Shown: positions 44,501 to 52,970, counted from the first letter of the stretch. The stretch: 64,000 bases of DNA from Sulfopaludibacter sp963815475 (GCA_963815475.1 CAWFHD010000003.1:5828001-5892000), one strand, 5' to 3'. The notes: generated from the letters alone by a model not told the origin. A program made the numbers and translations.

Positions 44501-45100
44501 GGCGGAGGCCTCGTGCAGAACCCGCTCGATCTCAGCGCTGAGCGAGCCCTTTCCACCTTCGACAAGCGCCACAACCTCTCTTTGCAATACCTGCTCTCCT
44601 CGCCGGTCGGCATCCACGGCCTCTTTAGAAACGGAGGCTGGAAGACCAAGGCTCTCACCGGCTGGATGCTGAGCAGCAACTTCAATGTGGCATCGGGAAG
44701 TCCGCTCACCGCCACCGTCTCAGGCAACCTCTCGAACACCGGAGGCACCGCGGCCTTCGGAAGTGGACGCGCCCAAGCCACCGGCCTGCCCATTTATGGC
44801 CCCGGAAACCCCTACTTCAACCTCGCAGCGTTCACCCTGCCGCCCGCCGGACAATACGGAAACGCCGGCCGCGATACCATCCCCGGACCCATGCTGATCA
44901 GCCTCAACGGAGCCCTCAACCGGGTCTGGCGATTCGGAGACACCCGCCGCCAACTGCAAGTCCGGATCTCCGCAAACAACGCTCTGAACCACGTCGAGAT
45001 CACCGGCTTCGGAACAGTAGTCAACTCCTCCACCTACGGCCTCCCCACCGCCGCCTCCGCAACCAGAAACGTTACCCTGACTATGAGGTTCAACTTCTAA
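41513..45100 (+). CDS. TonB-dependent receptor, Oar-like, with carboxypeptidase-regulatory domain
   Basis: 1195 residues from GTG 41513 with a signal peptide. An N-terminal CarboxypepD_reg-like domain (residues 20-95; GATITARQGGAKLVRFTDENGRYEFDL) is followed by a long low-complexity linker: Ala/Pro/Thr rich (105-150), then a very glycine-rich part (about 235-360). The C-terminal outer-membrane barrel (from about 395) has the Acidobacteria Oar-like features NTYIQDDWRVKPGLTLNLGLRYEYF and a final RNVTLTMRFNF. It probably imports or binds a polysaccharide or peptide. Its stop overlaps the next gene (TAATG). Confidence 0.9.
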   Translation: MRLILFLAVLSLCPVSLTAALHSGSVRAADQFIPGATITARQGGAKLVRFTDENGRYEFDLTPGSWEITVEMFGFRTVHGEVDGAQDSSHDWTLEMPRPGEPDPDAAKPATPAATATATPANPAATPANVPATPAATPTPATAQQRPGGQGRGGRGPNGQRAGRGPNGQPQPGFQNVAVTATEEGAQAVAAAAANPENQTGDLSAADNNSEFMVIGSSSGGLQQAADDQARLNRQNGGGRGGPGGGPGGIDAGLGLANAANGGIAFNGAVPGGVDGLGMGGFGAAGVNAGFGADNGGGFGAAGGGGRGGAGGGGGAGRGGGGGGGGGGGRGGGGGRGGARNQQGRGGRGRGPFNGQFAAFGNRRRVQPAYTGSLAVTATNSALNAAPFSLNGQLIPKPPSARETVALNVGGPVRIPKLVSNDKWSIYLTVQGNRARNGSNRVGTLPTAAERAGDFSATTVANVPITIFDPLTHNPFPGNVIPTARINPAALGLLPYFPLPQYSALIQNYSIAPSTPSASNSVGVRLTGSVTNKDQLNFNEQYNWTDSTSEQLFGFRDTTSGYGLSASAGYRHVFRPRLANSANLAFSRSINKAAPYFAYGPNVAGDLGITGTDQEPITYGPPNISFTNFSGLSDSSASINRNQTTNFTDTLTYVVRRRHNLSIGFGYRRMQNNALSYANSRGSFSFSGLLTSGLDANGQPLPNTGYDFADFLLGFPQSSSLRIGNSNNYFRGWALNTYIQDDWRVKPGLTLNLGLRYEYFSPYTELQGHLANLAVAPGFSGVTVVTPSSPDAYGEAFPSGLLNGDKNNFSPRLGFAWKPSTKHSRLFRGGYSIFFSGSNYAGIAAKMAAQPPFATTASLSTSLTDPLTLENGFPTQPSTTITNTYSIDPNYKLSYAQTWSFAFQQTLPQNLLMEIEYIGTKGTGLDVQYQPNRAPPGSPLTAQQRLLIGNATGFTYEASEGNSIFHAGQVRLTRRFARGMSAVALYTLSKSIDDAFGGGLVQNPLDLSAERALSTFDKRHNLSLQYLLSSPVGIHGLFRNGGWKTKALTGWMLSSNFNVASGSPLTATVSGNLSNTGGTAAFGSGRAQATGLPIYGPGNPYFNLAAFTLPPAGQYGNAGRDTIPGPMLISLNGALNRVWRFGDTRRQLQVRISANNALNHVEITGFGTVVNSSTYGLPTAASATRNVTLTMRFNF

Positions 45101-47238
45101 TGGGATTCAAAATGGGACCTTATTGCCGGTGCGTAGCCCCGAGAGCAACTTTCTTAGCCCTCTTCCTCTTCGCCGCCCTGGGCCAGCAGCAACAAGCCCC
45201 GCCACCCAAAACCGGAGTGACCTTCAAAGCCGGAGCCAACCTGGTAATCGTCGACGTCACGGTCAAAGATAAATCCGGCCACGCCATCGACAACCTCTCC
45301 AAATCCGACTTCACCATCCTCGAAGACGGAAAGCCCCAAAAGGTCGAAATCTTCGAAGCCGAGAAGCTCGCCACCGACCCTGAGCCGCCCCCTGCCGCCC
45401 CAACTCTCGGCAGTCAGAACGACCTCCCCGACAACCCCAAAACCACCATCACCACCGAATCGCCCGGCAAAGTGCAGTATCACGACAAGCGCCTCCTGGT
45501 CCTCTTCTTCGACTTCTCCAACATGGGAATCCCCGAAGAACTCCGCGCCCAGGAAGCCGCCCTCAACTTCCTCGATAAGCAGATGACCTCATCCGACATG
45601 ATGGCCATTCTGCTCAACACCGCCGCCGTCAAAGTCCAGACCGATTTCACCGCCGATCGCGACCAGCTCAAAGACATCATCAATAACCTCCCCATCGGGG
45701 AAATGAGCGATCTGGCCGGCGTCGCCGATGACGGCTCAGACGACAACGAAGACACTGGCGCAGCCTTCGTAGCCGATGAGACCGAGTTCAACATCTACAA
45801 CACCGACAAGAAACTCCAGGCCATCGAAGACGCCGTCCGCATGTTGGCCGCATTGCCCGAAAAGAAGGTCCTGATCTACGTCACCGGCGGCATCAGCAAA
45901 ACCGGCATCGAAAACCAGGCGCAGCTCGAGGCCTCCATCAATGCGGCCGTCAAGGCCAACGTGTCCATCTACCCCATCGACGCCCGCGGCCTCATGGCCG
46001 ACCCTCCCGGCGGCGGCGCCAGCAAAGGCGCATCCCGCGGCAACGGCATCTACACCGGTAGCGCCTACAACTCGCAGCGGGCCAGCATCAACGGTTCGCA
46101 GGAAACCCTCGCGACGCTCGCAGCCGATACCGGCGGCAAGGCCTTCCTGGATAGCAATGACCTGAGTGCCGGAATCGTTCAGGCGCAGCAGGAGTTCCGC
46201 AGCTACTACATCCTCGGCTACTACACCACCAACACCGCCGAGGACGGCAAGTACCGCAAGATCACGGTCAAGATGAATAACAACACCTCCGCCAAGCTGG
46301 AATTCCGCCAGGGATACTACGCGCAGAAGGTGTGGACCAAGTTCACAGGAGCCGACAAGGAGCAGCATCTCCAGGAAGCCCTTGCCGCCGGCGATCCTAT
46401 GACGGATCTCCAGATTGCCCTTGAGGTCGACTACTTCCGGATCTCCCCCACCGCCTATTTCGTCCCCGTGTCCGTGAAGGTGCCGGGCTCATCGCTTGAG
46501 TTGGCGCAAAAGCACAAGCTCGCCGAAACTGAATTCGACTTCGTCGGCAGCATCATCGATGAGCGCAAGAACTCCGCCGGCCAGGTCCGCGACTTCATCA
46601 AGGTGAAGCTCGATCCCGCCGATGCCGAGAAGATGATCCACCGCAACTTCACCTATGATGCCGGCTTCACCCTCGCGCCCGGCAAGTACCACATGAAGTT
46701 CCTGGTTCGCGAAAACCACTCGGGCAAAATGGGGACCTTCGAAACCCGCTTCGTGATTCCCGATCTCACCGCCGATTCCATGCTCCTCAAAACCAGTTCC
46801 GTCATCTGGAGCAGTCAGCGCGAAGCCATCAAAGCGGCGGTGGGAGCCGCCGAACGGACCAACAAAAAGGCGGCCGCCGCCAATCCGCTGGTGGTGGGAG
46901 ATGAGAAGATCGTCCCCAACATCACCAAGCTCTTCCGCCGCAGCCAGAACATGTACATCTCCTTCGACGTCTACGACGCCGTGCCCGACCCGGCCAATCT
47001 CCAGAACCGCAAGGTAGCCGTCAGCATGAGTCTCTTCAATCAGAAGGGCATCAAAGCCTTCGAGTCGAAGCCGCTCTACGCCACCCAGCTCACCCCGTCG
47101 AGGCCGAACACCGTCCCGATTCAACTCCAGGTGCCGCTGAAGGGCCTGGCCCCCGGCCAATACACCTGTCAGATCAGCGTAATCGACGAAATCGGCCGCC
47201 GCTTCGCCTTCCCCCGCTCCCCCCTGGTGGTGCAGTAA
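45100..47238 (+). CDS. Secreted VWA-domain protein (TIGR03436-like)
   Basis: 712 residues. After a short leader (ATFLALFLFAALGQ), a DUF-like N-domain with the acidobacterial motif FKAGANLVIVDVTVKDKSGHAI and DFTILEDGKPQKVEIFE leads into a VWA domain: LLVLFFDFSNMGI (MIDAS-like DxSxM), and KKVLIYVTGGISKTGI. A C-terminal beta part (YFVPVSVKVPG...) completes it. This is the VWFA-related family common in Solibacter. Its ATG shares a base with the TonB-receptor stop, so both are made together. Confidence 0.92.
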   Translation: MGFKMGPYCRCVAPRATFLALFLFAALGQQQQAPPPKTGVTFKAGANLVIVDVTVKDKSGHAIDNLSKSDFTILEDGKPQKVEIFEAEKLATDPEPPPAAPTLGSQNDLPDNPKTTITTESPGKVQYHDKRLLVLFFDFSNMGIPEELRAQEAALNFLDKQMTSSDMMAILLNTAAVKVQTDFTADRDQLKDIINNLPIGEMSDLAGVADDGSDDNEDTGAAFVADETEFNIYNTDKKLQAIEDAVRMLAALPEKKVLIYVTGGISKTGIENQAQLEASINAAVKANVSIYPIDARGLMADPPGGGASKGASRGNGIYTGSAYNSQRASINGSQETLATLAADTGGKAFLDSNDLSAGIVQAQQEFRSYYILGYYTTNTAEDGKYRKITVKMNNNTSAKLEFRQGYYAQKVWTKFTGADKEQHLQEALAAGDPMTDLQIALEVDYFRISPTAYFVPVSVKVPGSSLELAQKHKLAETEFDFVGSIIDERKNSAGQVRDFIKVKLDPADAEKMIHRNFTYDAGFTLAPGKYHMKFLVRENHSGKMGTFETRFVIPDLTADSMLLKTSSVIWSSQREAIKAAVGAAERTNKKAAAANPLVVGDEKIVPNITKLFRRSQNMYISFDVYDAVPDPANLQNRKVAVSMSLFNQKGIKAFESKPLYATQLTPSRPNTVPIQLQVPLKGLAPGQYTCQISVIDEIGRRFAFPRSPLVVQ

Positions 47239-47245
47239 GTGCTCC

Positions 47246-47301
47246 TAGGTAGGGCAGGCGCTTCCGCCTGCCAATCCGAGCGAACCTCAGACGGGTTTTT
47301 C
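47246..47301 (+). repeat. Dispersed palindromic repeat, family A, copy 3
   Basis: GGCAGGC-GCTTCC-GCCTGCC hairpin, then a weaker second stem and ACGGGTTTTT. It directly follows the VWA gene and could terminate its transcript. Confidence 0.75.
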
Positions 47302-47395
47302 ATTTTGTAGCTAACTAACCTGCAGCTAACTATCGTCTAACTTTCCCTACTAACCTTCGCGGTCGCCGAATTGCAAAGGGAGCACCGGGTACAAT

Positions 47396-48733
47396 ATGCC
47401 TGTGCAAGCCCTTTCGGGCGCCTACTATATCTTCATCGCCATCCTGTTCTTCGCCTATTGGATAACAGCGCAGTCGCGGCTTTCACGCCTGACCGTCCTC
47501 CTCTTTGCGAACTACCTCTTCTGCGCCCGCTTCGGGCTCTTCTACGTTCTCCTGCTACCCGCCTGCGCGACCACCGACTACCTGATCGGCCTAGCCCTCA
47601 CGCGCGCGAAACGAAGCGCCGTGCGTCGTCTGCTCCTCGGCGTCAGCGTGGCCATGAACCTGTCGCTGCTGCTCACTCCGCGCCTCAATCACGGAATCCT
47701 CTTTCCGCTGGGCCTCTCCTTCTACACCTTTCAGGCCCTCACTTACACCATCGATCTCTACCGCCGCGATGGCGAATGCACCCATAGCCTGCTGGAGCAT
47801 CTGACCGCCGTCTCGTTCTTCCCCTCGCTGCAGGCCGGCCCCATCTCGCGAGTCACCGACCTCGTCAAGCAGATGTCAATCCGGCCGATCCTGAGCCGCG
47901 AAGACGGCGGACGCGCCTTCTTCCTCATCGGAACTGGCTTGATGAAGAAGGTCTTCATCGCCGACTTTCTGGCCGAGAACTATGTCAATCGCATCTTCGA
48001 TACCCCCAATCTCTACAGCGGCTTCGAAGTGCTGATCGGGGTCTACGCCTATTCGCTGCAGCTCTACTACGACTTCTCGGGCTACACCGATATCGCGCGT
48101 GGCACCGCCCAGCTTCTCGGTATCCGCCTGCCCATCAATTTCGACCGCCCGTACGCCGCCACCAACCTCGCCGTCTTCTGGCGCAAGTGGCACATCAGCT
48201 TTTCCAACTGGCTCCGCGACTACCTCTACTTCTCGCTTCCCGGCAAACGCACCAAATTCATGCCCTACGTGGGCCTGCTGATCACCATGCTCCTCGGCGG
48301 CCTGTGGCATGGCCTCTCCTGGACCTTCGCCATCTGGGGCCTGCTCCACGGCGTCGGACTCGCCGCCACCCGCTGGTGGCAGGTGCGTCACGGCCGGCGC
48401 ATTCCCGCGGCCACTCGGCATCCTCGCCACGTACCACTTCGTCTGCTTCACCTGGATCTTCTTCCGCGCCGGCAGCGTGGCCGCCGCGCTCTCCATCCTG
48501 AGTCGAATCGGCTCGCTCACTCCCGGTGCTGAGAACGTCTCGGGTATGCTGGCGCTGGTCCTGCTGATCGCGCTCCTCGCGCTCTTCATCAGAAGGAGTG
48601 GCACAACCGGGCTATGGAAGCCTTCGCGGCCAAGCCCTTCTATGTCCACGCCACGGCGCTCGCGTTGGTCTCCGTCGCCATTCAGTTGCTGGGAGGCCGC
48701 GGCAACGCGCCCTTCGTCTATTCGAGGTTCTGA
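47396..48733 (+). pseudogene. MBOAT O-acyltransferase (AlgI/DltB-like), two compensating frameshifts
   Basis: From ATG 47396 the frame encodes an MBOAT protein: FPLGLSFYTFQALTYTID, then LQLYYDFSGYTDIARG, FWRKWHISFSNWLRDYLYFSLPG, and GGLWHGLSWTFAIWGLLHG with the catalytic-type His (H318). After residue about 335 the frame breaks near 48400-48415 (+1); the next 60 residues (LGILATYHFVCFTWIFFRAGS) lie in another frame, and near 48590 the original frame returns (KEWHNRAMEAFAAKPFYV...) to the stop TGA 48731. Read through, it would be about 446 residues, the normal size of AlgI. Two mutually compensating indels 180 nt apart suggest sequence errors rather than decay. Confidence 0.82.
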
Positions 48734-48736
48734 GCC

Positions 48737-50053
48737 ATGCGGAACTTCCCTCTACACACGGCTCTCAGCATCCTCTCGGCAGGCATCCTCTTGGGAGGCG
48801 CGAAGATGGTGTCGCCCTCCATCCACGGGCCGCAGTCCGCTCAAGTGCAGTCCCTGGTCGATTTCGCGCCGGAAGAAGCCGCGCCCGCGCCGGCCGGCAC
48901 GCCGCCGCCGGTCGCCTCTCCGCTCGCCAAAGTCAAAATGAATCCGTTCCTGCTGGAGGACAACGAAGGCGCGCTCGACCATTTCTACCAGGCGCTTTGG
49001 AACACCGAAAAGCAGCAGGATGGCGCGGTCACCCGCATCGTGCATTACGGCGATTCCCCCACTACCGCGGACCTCATCACGGGTGGCATTCGCAGCCAAT
49101 TGCAGCAGCGCTTCGGCGATGCCGGCCACGGCTTCATCCTCATCGCCAAGCCCTGGGCCTGGTATCAGCACACCGGCGTGACCGTGGATGCTTCCGGCTG
49201 GCTGATGACTCCCGCCAGCCGCTTCCAGTCGCACGACGGCCTGTTCGGTTTGGGCGGAGTGAGCTTCGTCGGCTCGGCCAAATCGTCCAGCGAAATCGTT
49301 TTTGAACACGGCCCTTATACCCGCTTCGAAGTCTGGTATCTGAAGCAGCCCGGAGGTGGAACGTTGACTCTCGGCACGCTCGGAAAGCTGGATACGGCGG
49401 GTGAAGCCAAGGAGCCTGGTTTTGCGGTGTTCGAAGCCCCGGAAGGCCTTCACGAGGTTGCCCTTCGCGGCGAGAGCGGCCCTATTCGCCTCTTCGGAAT
49501 CACCGCCGAAAAGGCCGGCCCCGGCGTGGTCTACGACAGCCTCGGCCTCAACGGCGCGTCCATCACGGTGCTGACCCACATGTTCAACCAGGATCACTGG
49601 GCCGAGGAACTGCGCCATCGCAATCCCGACCTGCTGGTGATTAACTACGGAACCAACGAAGCCGACTTCGCCGATTTCGTCGACAAGCAGTACGAGAAGG
49701 AACTCCGCGAAGCCATCCGCCGCGCGCGCGCCGCGTTGCCCGAAGCTTCCATCCTGGTGATGAGCCCGATGGATCGCGGCCATCGCAGCGGCGGCGATAT
49801 CGAAACCATGGCGACCATCCCGCGGATCGTGGAGACACAACGGCGTGTCGCGCGGGAGACGGGCTGCGGTTTCTTTGACACGTTCGCGGCCATGGGAGGC
49901 GCTGGAACCATGGCGCGCTGGTACGCCCAAAAACCGCCGCTGGTCTCGGCCGATTTGATTCATCCCTACCCGGCCGCAGGCCAGACGATCGCGACCACCG
50001 TAGTGAAGGAAATCGCCGCAAGCCTGAATCGCTACAAGATGAGGAACCCATAG
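48737..50053 (+). CDS. SGNH hydrolase-like protein 1 (acyl-transfer cluster)
   Basis: 438 residues, N-terminal signal anchor (LSILSAGILLGGAKM). SGNH/GDSL-type: GDS nucleophile IVHYGDSPTTADL (S107), then the block III-type VINYGTNEADF (Asn), and DLIHPYPAAG (block V DxxH). It starts 3 nt after the MBOAT stop. DltD and AlgJ/AlgX, known partners of MBOAT acyltransferases, are likewise SGNH-like, so it is a candidate transferase or esterase of the same system acting in the periplasm. Confidence 0.9.
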   Translation: MRNFPLHTALSILSAGILLGGAKMVSPSIHGPQSAQVQSLVDFAPEEAAPAPAGTPPPVASPLAKVKMNPFLLEDNEGALDHFYQALWNTEKQQDGAVTRIVHYGDSPTTADLITGGIRSQLQQRFGDAGHGFILIAKPWAWYQHTGVTVDASGWLMTPASRFQSHDGLFGLGGVSFVGSAKSSSEIVFEHGPYTRFEVWYLKQPGGGTLTLGTLGKLDTAGEAKEPGFAVFEAPEGLHEVALRGESGPIRLFGITAEKAGPGVVYDSLGLNGASITVLTHMFNQDHWAEELRHRNPDLLVINYGTNEADFADFVDKQYEKELREAIRRARAALPEASILVMSPMDRGHRSGGDIETMATIPRIVETQRRVARETGCGFFDTFAAMGGAGTMARWYAQKPPLVSADLIHPYPAAGQTIATTVVKEIAASLNRYKMRNP

Positions 50054-50055
50054 CC

Positions 50056-51393
50056 GTGGTCTTACCGAGCCGCCACCGCAAAGGAGTCGGTGCCTTTTCA
50101 TGCGCGCTGCTCGGCTGTGTAGTGCTGCTTGCTATTTCATCTCAGGCGCAAACCAAAAAGAAAACCCGGAAGCCCGCGCCGCCCCAGGTGAGTGCCGCCG
50201 CTCGATCCGCTGCTGCGGCCCGCGTGGATCGCTACCTGGAGGCGTCCTCCGATTCGCCCATTCAACACACGGGCGCGTTAGTGCCGTTTTTCGAACAGCT
50301 TTTTCGGTCGGGCGCTTCGCCGGAGCATGCGCCGGTACACATCCTGCACTTCGGCGATTCGCACACCGCTGCCGACGAATGGACCGGCGGACTGCGCGAC
50401 CTCTTCCGTGCCAAGTTCGGCGATGGCGGATCGGGATTCTCCGTGGCAGGGCACCCGTTCCTGGGCTATCGCCGCTTCGATGCGCGCGGCGGCGCGACCG
50501 GTCTCTGGCACACGCTGGGACTGCGCAGCGCCAATGGCGACGGCTACTTCGGACTGGGCGGAGCCAGCATCGAAACGACCCACGCCGGCCAATCGGTCTA
50601 CCTCGACACCGAATGCGAGCACCTGGAAATTCACTACCTGCTGCAGCCCGGCGGCGGCGCGGTGGCGCTGTACGACAACGATCAGCGGGTCGACGAAATC
50701 TCAACCGACGGCCCGCTGGGGGCTGGCCTCTCGCGCTACGATATTCCGCTCGGGCCGCATCGCTTCAAGCTGGTGACCGTGAGCGCGAAGCCGGTCCGCC
50801 TGTTCGGATGGGTGGCCGATAAGCCGGCCGGGTTGACTTACGAAGCGCTCGGCATCAACGGCGCGGAAGCATCGGTGATGCTGAAGTGGAATGATGAGAT
50901 GACGGCCACTTACTTGCAAGCTCGCAATCCCGGACTGATTGTGCTGGCCTACGGAACCAACGAAGCGAGCGACCCTAGCTGGAATCGGGAGAGCTATCGC
51001 GCCATGCTCGGCGAGTTGCTGCAGCGCTTGCGGCGAGCTGCTCCCGCGGCTTCGATTTTGCTGCTGGGCCCCGATGACCGTTGGGCGCGCTATCGCGCCG
51101 GGTGGAAAACGGTGCCCGGGATCGATTGGGTGATCGAGGCACAGGAAGCCGCCTGCCGCGACAACGGCTGCGCTTACTGGGACACACGCAAGCGCATGGG
51201 CGGCAAAGGCTCGATGCCGGTCTGGGTAACGGCGGGATTAGGGCAGCCCGATCGGGTCCACTTTACGGCCCCGGGCTACCGGCGGCTGGCCACGGTTTTG
51301 TTCGACGATCTGATCCAGCAGTATGAAGCGTTCAAGAAGGTTCGGCTGGAGACCTTCGAGACTCCTCATGAACAAGCAAAGCAAGATCACTGA
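50056..51393 (+). CDS. SGNH hydrolase-like protein 2 (acyl-transfer cluster)
   Basis: 445 residues from GTG 50056, two bases after the previous stop. N-terminal hydrophobic segment (CALLGCVVLLAISSQAQ), then an SGNH domain: ILHFGDSHTAADEW (S nucleophile), VLAYGTNEASDP (Asn), and DRVHFTAPGYRR (DxxH). It is a paralogue of the upstream protein (both have the FGLGG motif and a beta-rich insert). The first codons overlap a copy of dispersed repeat family B. Its end overlaps the acyl carrier protein gene by 26 nt. Confidence 0.9.
   Translation: MVLPSRHRKGVGAFSCALLGCVVLLAISSQAQTKKKTRKPAPPQVSAAARSAAAARVDRYLEASSDSPIQHTGALVPFFEQLFRSGASPEHAPVHILHFGDSHTAADEWTGGLRDLFRAKFGDGGSGFSVAGHPFLGYRRFDARGGATGLWHTLGLRSANGDGYFGLGGASIETTHAGQSVYLDTECEHLEIHYLLQPGGGAVALYDNDQRVDEISTDGPLGAGLSRYDIPLGPHRFKLVTVSAKPVRLFGWVADKPAGLTYEALGINGAEASVMLKWNDEMTATYLQARNPGLIVLAYGTNEASDPSWNRESYRAMLGELLQRLRRAAPAASILLLGPDDRWARYRAGWKTVPGIDWVIEAQEAACRDNGCAYWDTRKRMGGKGSMPVWVTAGLGQPDRVHFTAPGYRRLATVLFDDLIQQYEAFKKVRLETFETPHEQAKQDH
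50064..50092 (+). repeat. Dispersed 29-bp repeat, family B, copy 2
   Basis: About 25 of 29 bases match 9907-9935 (four substitutions). It encodes part of the N-terminus of the second SGNH protein (SRHRKGVG). Confidence 0.6.
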
Positions 51394-51601
51394 AATCATC
51401 CGCCGCGTTGCCGGCAAACCGATCTCGCCGAAGCCCGACGAATCGCTCTTCGAATCGGGGCTGCTCGATTCCTTCACCCTCACCGACATGGTGTCGGCGC
51501 TAGAGACGGAGTTCGCGATTCGCATTCCCGACTCCGACCTGAATCCGCGCAAGTTCGATACGCTGACGCGCATTCAAGCGTACATTGAGAGCAAGGGCTG
51601 A
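51368..51601 (+). CDS. Acyl carrier protein
   Basis: 77 residues from ATG 51368. A typical four-helix ACP with the phosphopantetheine site GLLDSFTL; S35 is the predicted attachment serine (DSF replaces DSL). It overlaps the SGNH-2 gene by 26 nt and is followed, 2 nt on, by the KAS III homologue, so it is dedicated to this cluster rather than to fatty acid synthesis (no fab genes surround it). In DltC-like systems the carrier delivers the acyl group to the MBOAT protein; the same is proposed here. Confidence 0.93.
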   Translation: MNKQSKITEIIRRVAGKPISPKPDESLFESGLLDSFTLTDMVSALETEFAIRIPDSDLNPRKFDTLTRIQAYIESKG

Positions 51602-51603
51602 GC

Positions 51604-52617
51604 ATGGCGTATCTTCGCGCGTTGGGTAGCTACTTGCCGACGCGCGTGGTGGACAACGCGGAACTGGCCCCGATGGTGGGAGCCGATCCGGACTGGCTGC
51701 TGCGCGCCACGGGGATCGAACAGCGGCGGTTCGCGGCCGCCGATGAGACCGTTGCGTCGCTGGGAATTCGCGCCGCCAAAGACTGCCTGGAGAACGCCGG
51801 GATGGTCGCGGCCGAGGTCGGGATGGTGATCGCGGCCAGCGGTTCGGGCGAGCAGCGATTCCCAGGGCCGGCGACGGCGATCGGCGCGGGCCTCGGCATC
51901 AACGGCACTCCGTGCATCGACGTGCCGTTGGCAAGCGCCGGCTCGCTGTTCGGCATCGCGATGGCCGCCAGCCTGAGCCGCGAATTTGGCAACGTGCTGG
52001 TGGTGGCCTCGGAGATTATGTCGCGCGCGGTGAACCTGAGCCCCACAGGCAAGGACACGGCGGTGCTGTTTGGCGATGGCGCGGGGGCCTGCCTGGTGAG
52101 CCGTGACCGGGGCTTCGCCGCGATTGCCGATTCGATTCTGGCCAGCGATGGCGATTTCGCCGGGTCGCTGCGGCTGCCACTCGATGCGCCGCTGCACATG
52201 GATGGGCGGAGCATCATTCTGCAGGCCACTCGGAAGCTGCCGCGGGTGATCTTGGACCTGCTGGAACGCAATCGCGTGAAGGCCGGCGACGTCGCGGTAT
52301 TTCTGCTGCACCAGGCCAACCTGAACCTGATCACGCGTGTGGCGCAAGCGGTGGGGGCTCCGGTAGAGCGCTTCTTCAGCAACATCGCGAGGTACGGAAA
52401 TACCTCATCGGCCTCGCTGCTGATCGCGACGGCCGAATGGAGGCGGGAAAGCGGGCCGGGCATCGAAGGCCCCATCGTGCTGGCGGCATTCGGAGCCGGC
52501 TTAAATTGGGGCGCAATTCTACTTATTCCCGAAAAAGTTAACTGGCGGTCGATTTTACAAGATGTTTACGGATTAAACACGACCTTCGCGGGGATAGTCC
52601 TTAGTATGAAGCCATGA
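51604..52617 (+). CDS. KAS III (FabH-like) homologue with Ser at the nucleophile position
   Basis: 337 residues. The thiolase fold has the catalytic His in FLLHQANL (H236) and Asn in ARYGNTSSAS (N266), but the nucleophile motif, DxAAACAG in E. coli FabH, reads DVPLASAG here, so S111 stands where Cys112 should be. C104 lies in a strand just before it and is not the equivalent. Such Ser enzymes, for example DpsC in daunorubicin synthesis, act as acyltransferases without condensing. Placed next to an ACP and MBOAT, it could load the carrier. Stop overlaps the next gene (ATGA). Confidence 0.9.
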   Translation: MAYLRALGSYLPTRVVDNAELAPMVGADPDWLLRATGIEQRRFAAADETVASLGIRAAKDCLENAGMVAAEVGMVIAASGSGEQRFPGPATAIGAGLGINGTPCIDVPLASAGSLFGIAMAASLSREFGNVLVVASEIMSRAVNLSPTGKDTAVLFGDGAGACLVSRDRGFAAIADSILASDGDFAGSLRLPLDAPLHMDGRSIILQATRKLPRVILDLLERNRVKAGDVAVFLLHQANLNLITRVAQAVGAPVERFFSNIARYGNTSSASLLIATAEWRRESGPGIEGPIVLAAFGAGLNWGAILLIPEKVNWRSILQDVYGLNTTFAGIVLSMKP

Positions 52618-52970
52618 CGACCGCTAGACCCGCTGCAACGTATCAGGACGCGCACTTGAACATCGACCTTAACCGGCAGACCGTTGCCGTGGATTCCAAG
52701 CCAGTGGTCCTCACCCGGAAAGAGTATGATTTGCTGAGCTTTCTAGTGACCCACGCGGGCGAAATTGTGCCGCGGGAGGCGCTGCTCACCAGTGTCTGGG
52801 GATACAGCGCCGGGGTCCGAACACGGACGCTCGACATGCACCTGAGCCTGCTGCGTAAGAAACTGCACCCTTATAGCGACCAGTATATCGAGCGCATCTT
52901 CCGGATCGGCTGCCGCTTCCAGCCCTGCTTTGCCAGACCGCAAATGATGCAATCTGCTAACGTGGCATAG
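52614..52970 (+). CDS. Receiver-less OmpR/PhoB-type winged-helix protein
   Basis: 118 residues: a lone trans_reg_C domain with LTRKEYDLLSFLVTHAGEIVPREALLTSVWGY and RTRTLDMHLSLLRKKL, the recognition helix and wing of OmpR-type regulators. No phosphoacceptor receiver domain is present. Its ATG overlaps the KAS III stop by 4 nt, so it is expressed with the acylation cluster and may regulate it. A short C-terminal tail (FARPQMMQSANVA) is of no known type. Confidence 0.85.
   Translation: MTTARPAATYQDAHLNIDLNRQTVAVDSKPVVLTRKEYDLLSFLVTHAGEIVPREALLTSVWGYSAGVRTRTLDMHLSLLRKKLHPYSDQYIERIFRIGCRFQPCFARPQMMQSANVA

Noticed and set aside
42692..44617. 641-codon minus-strand frame opposite the TonB receptor
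   Set aside because: Same antisense pattern; the plus strand contains the complete outer-membrane receptor.
48752..50101. 449-codon minus-strand frame opposite the SGNH gene
   Set aside because: No motifs; plus strand carries GDS and DxxH motifs and a coherent operon.
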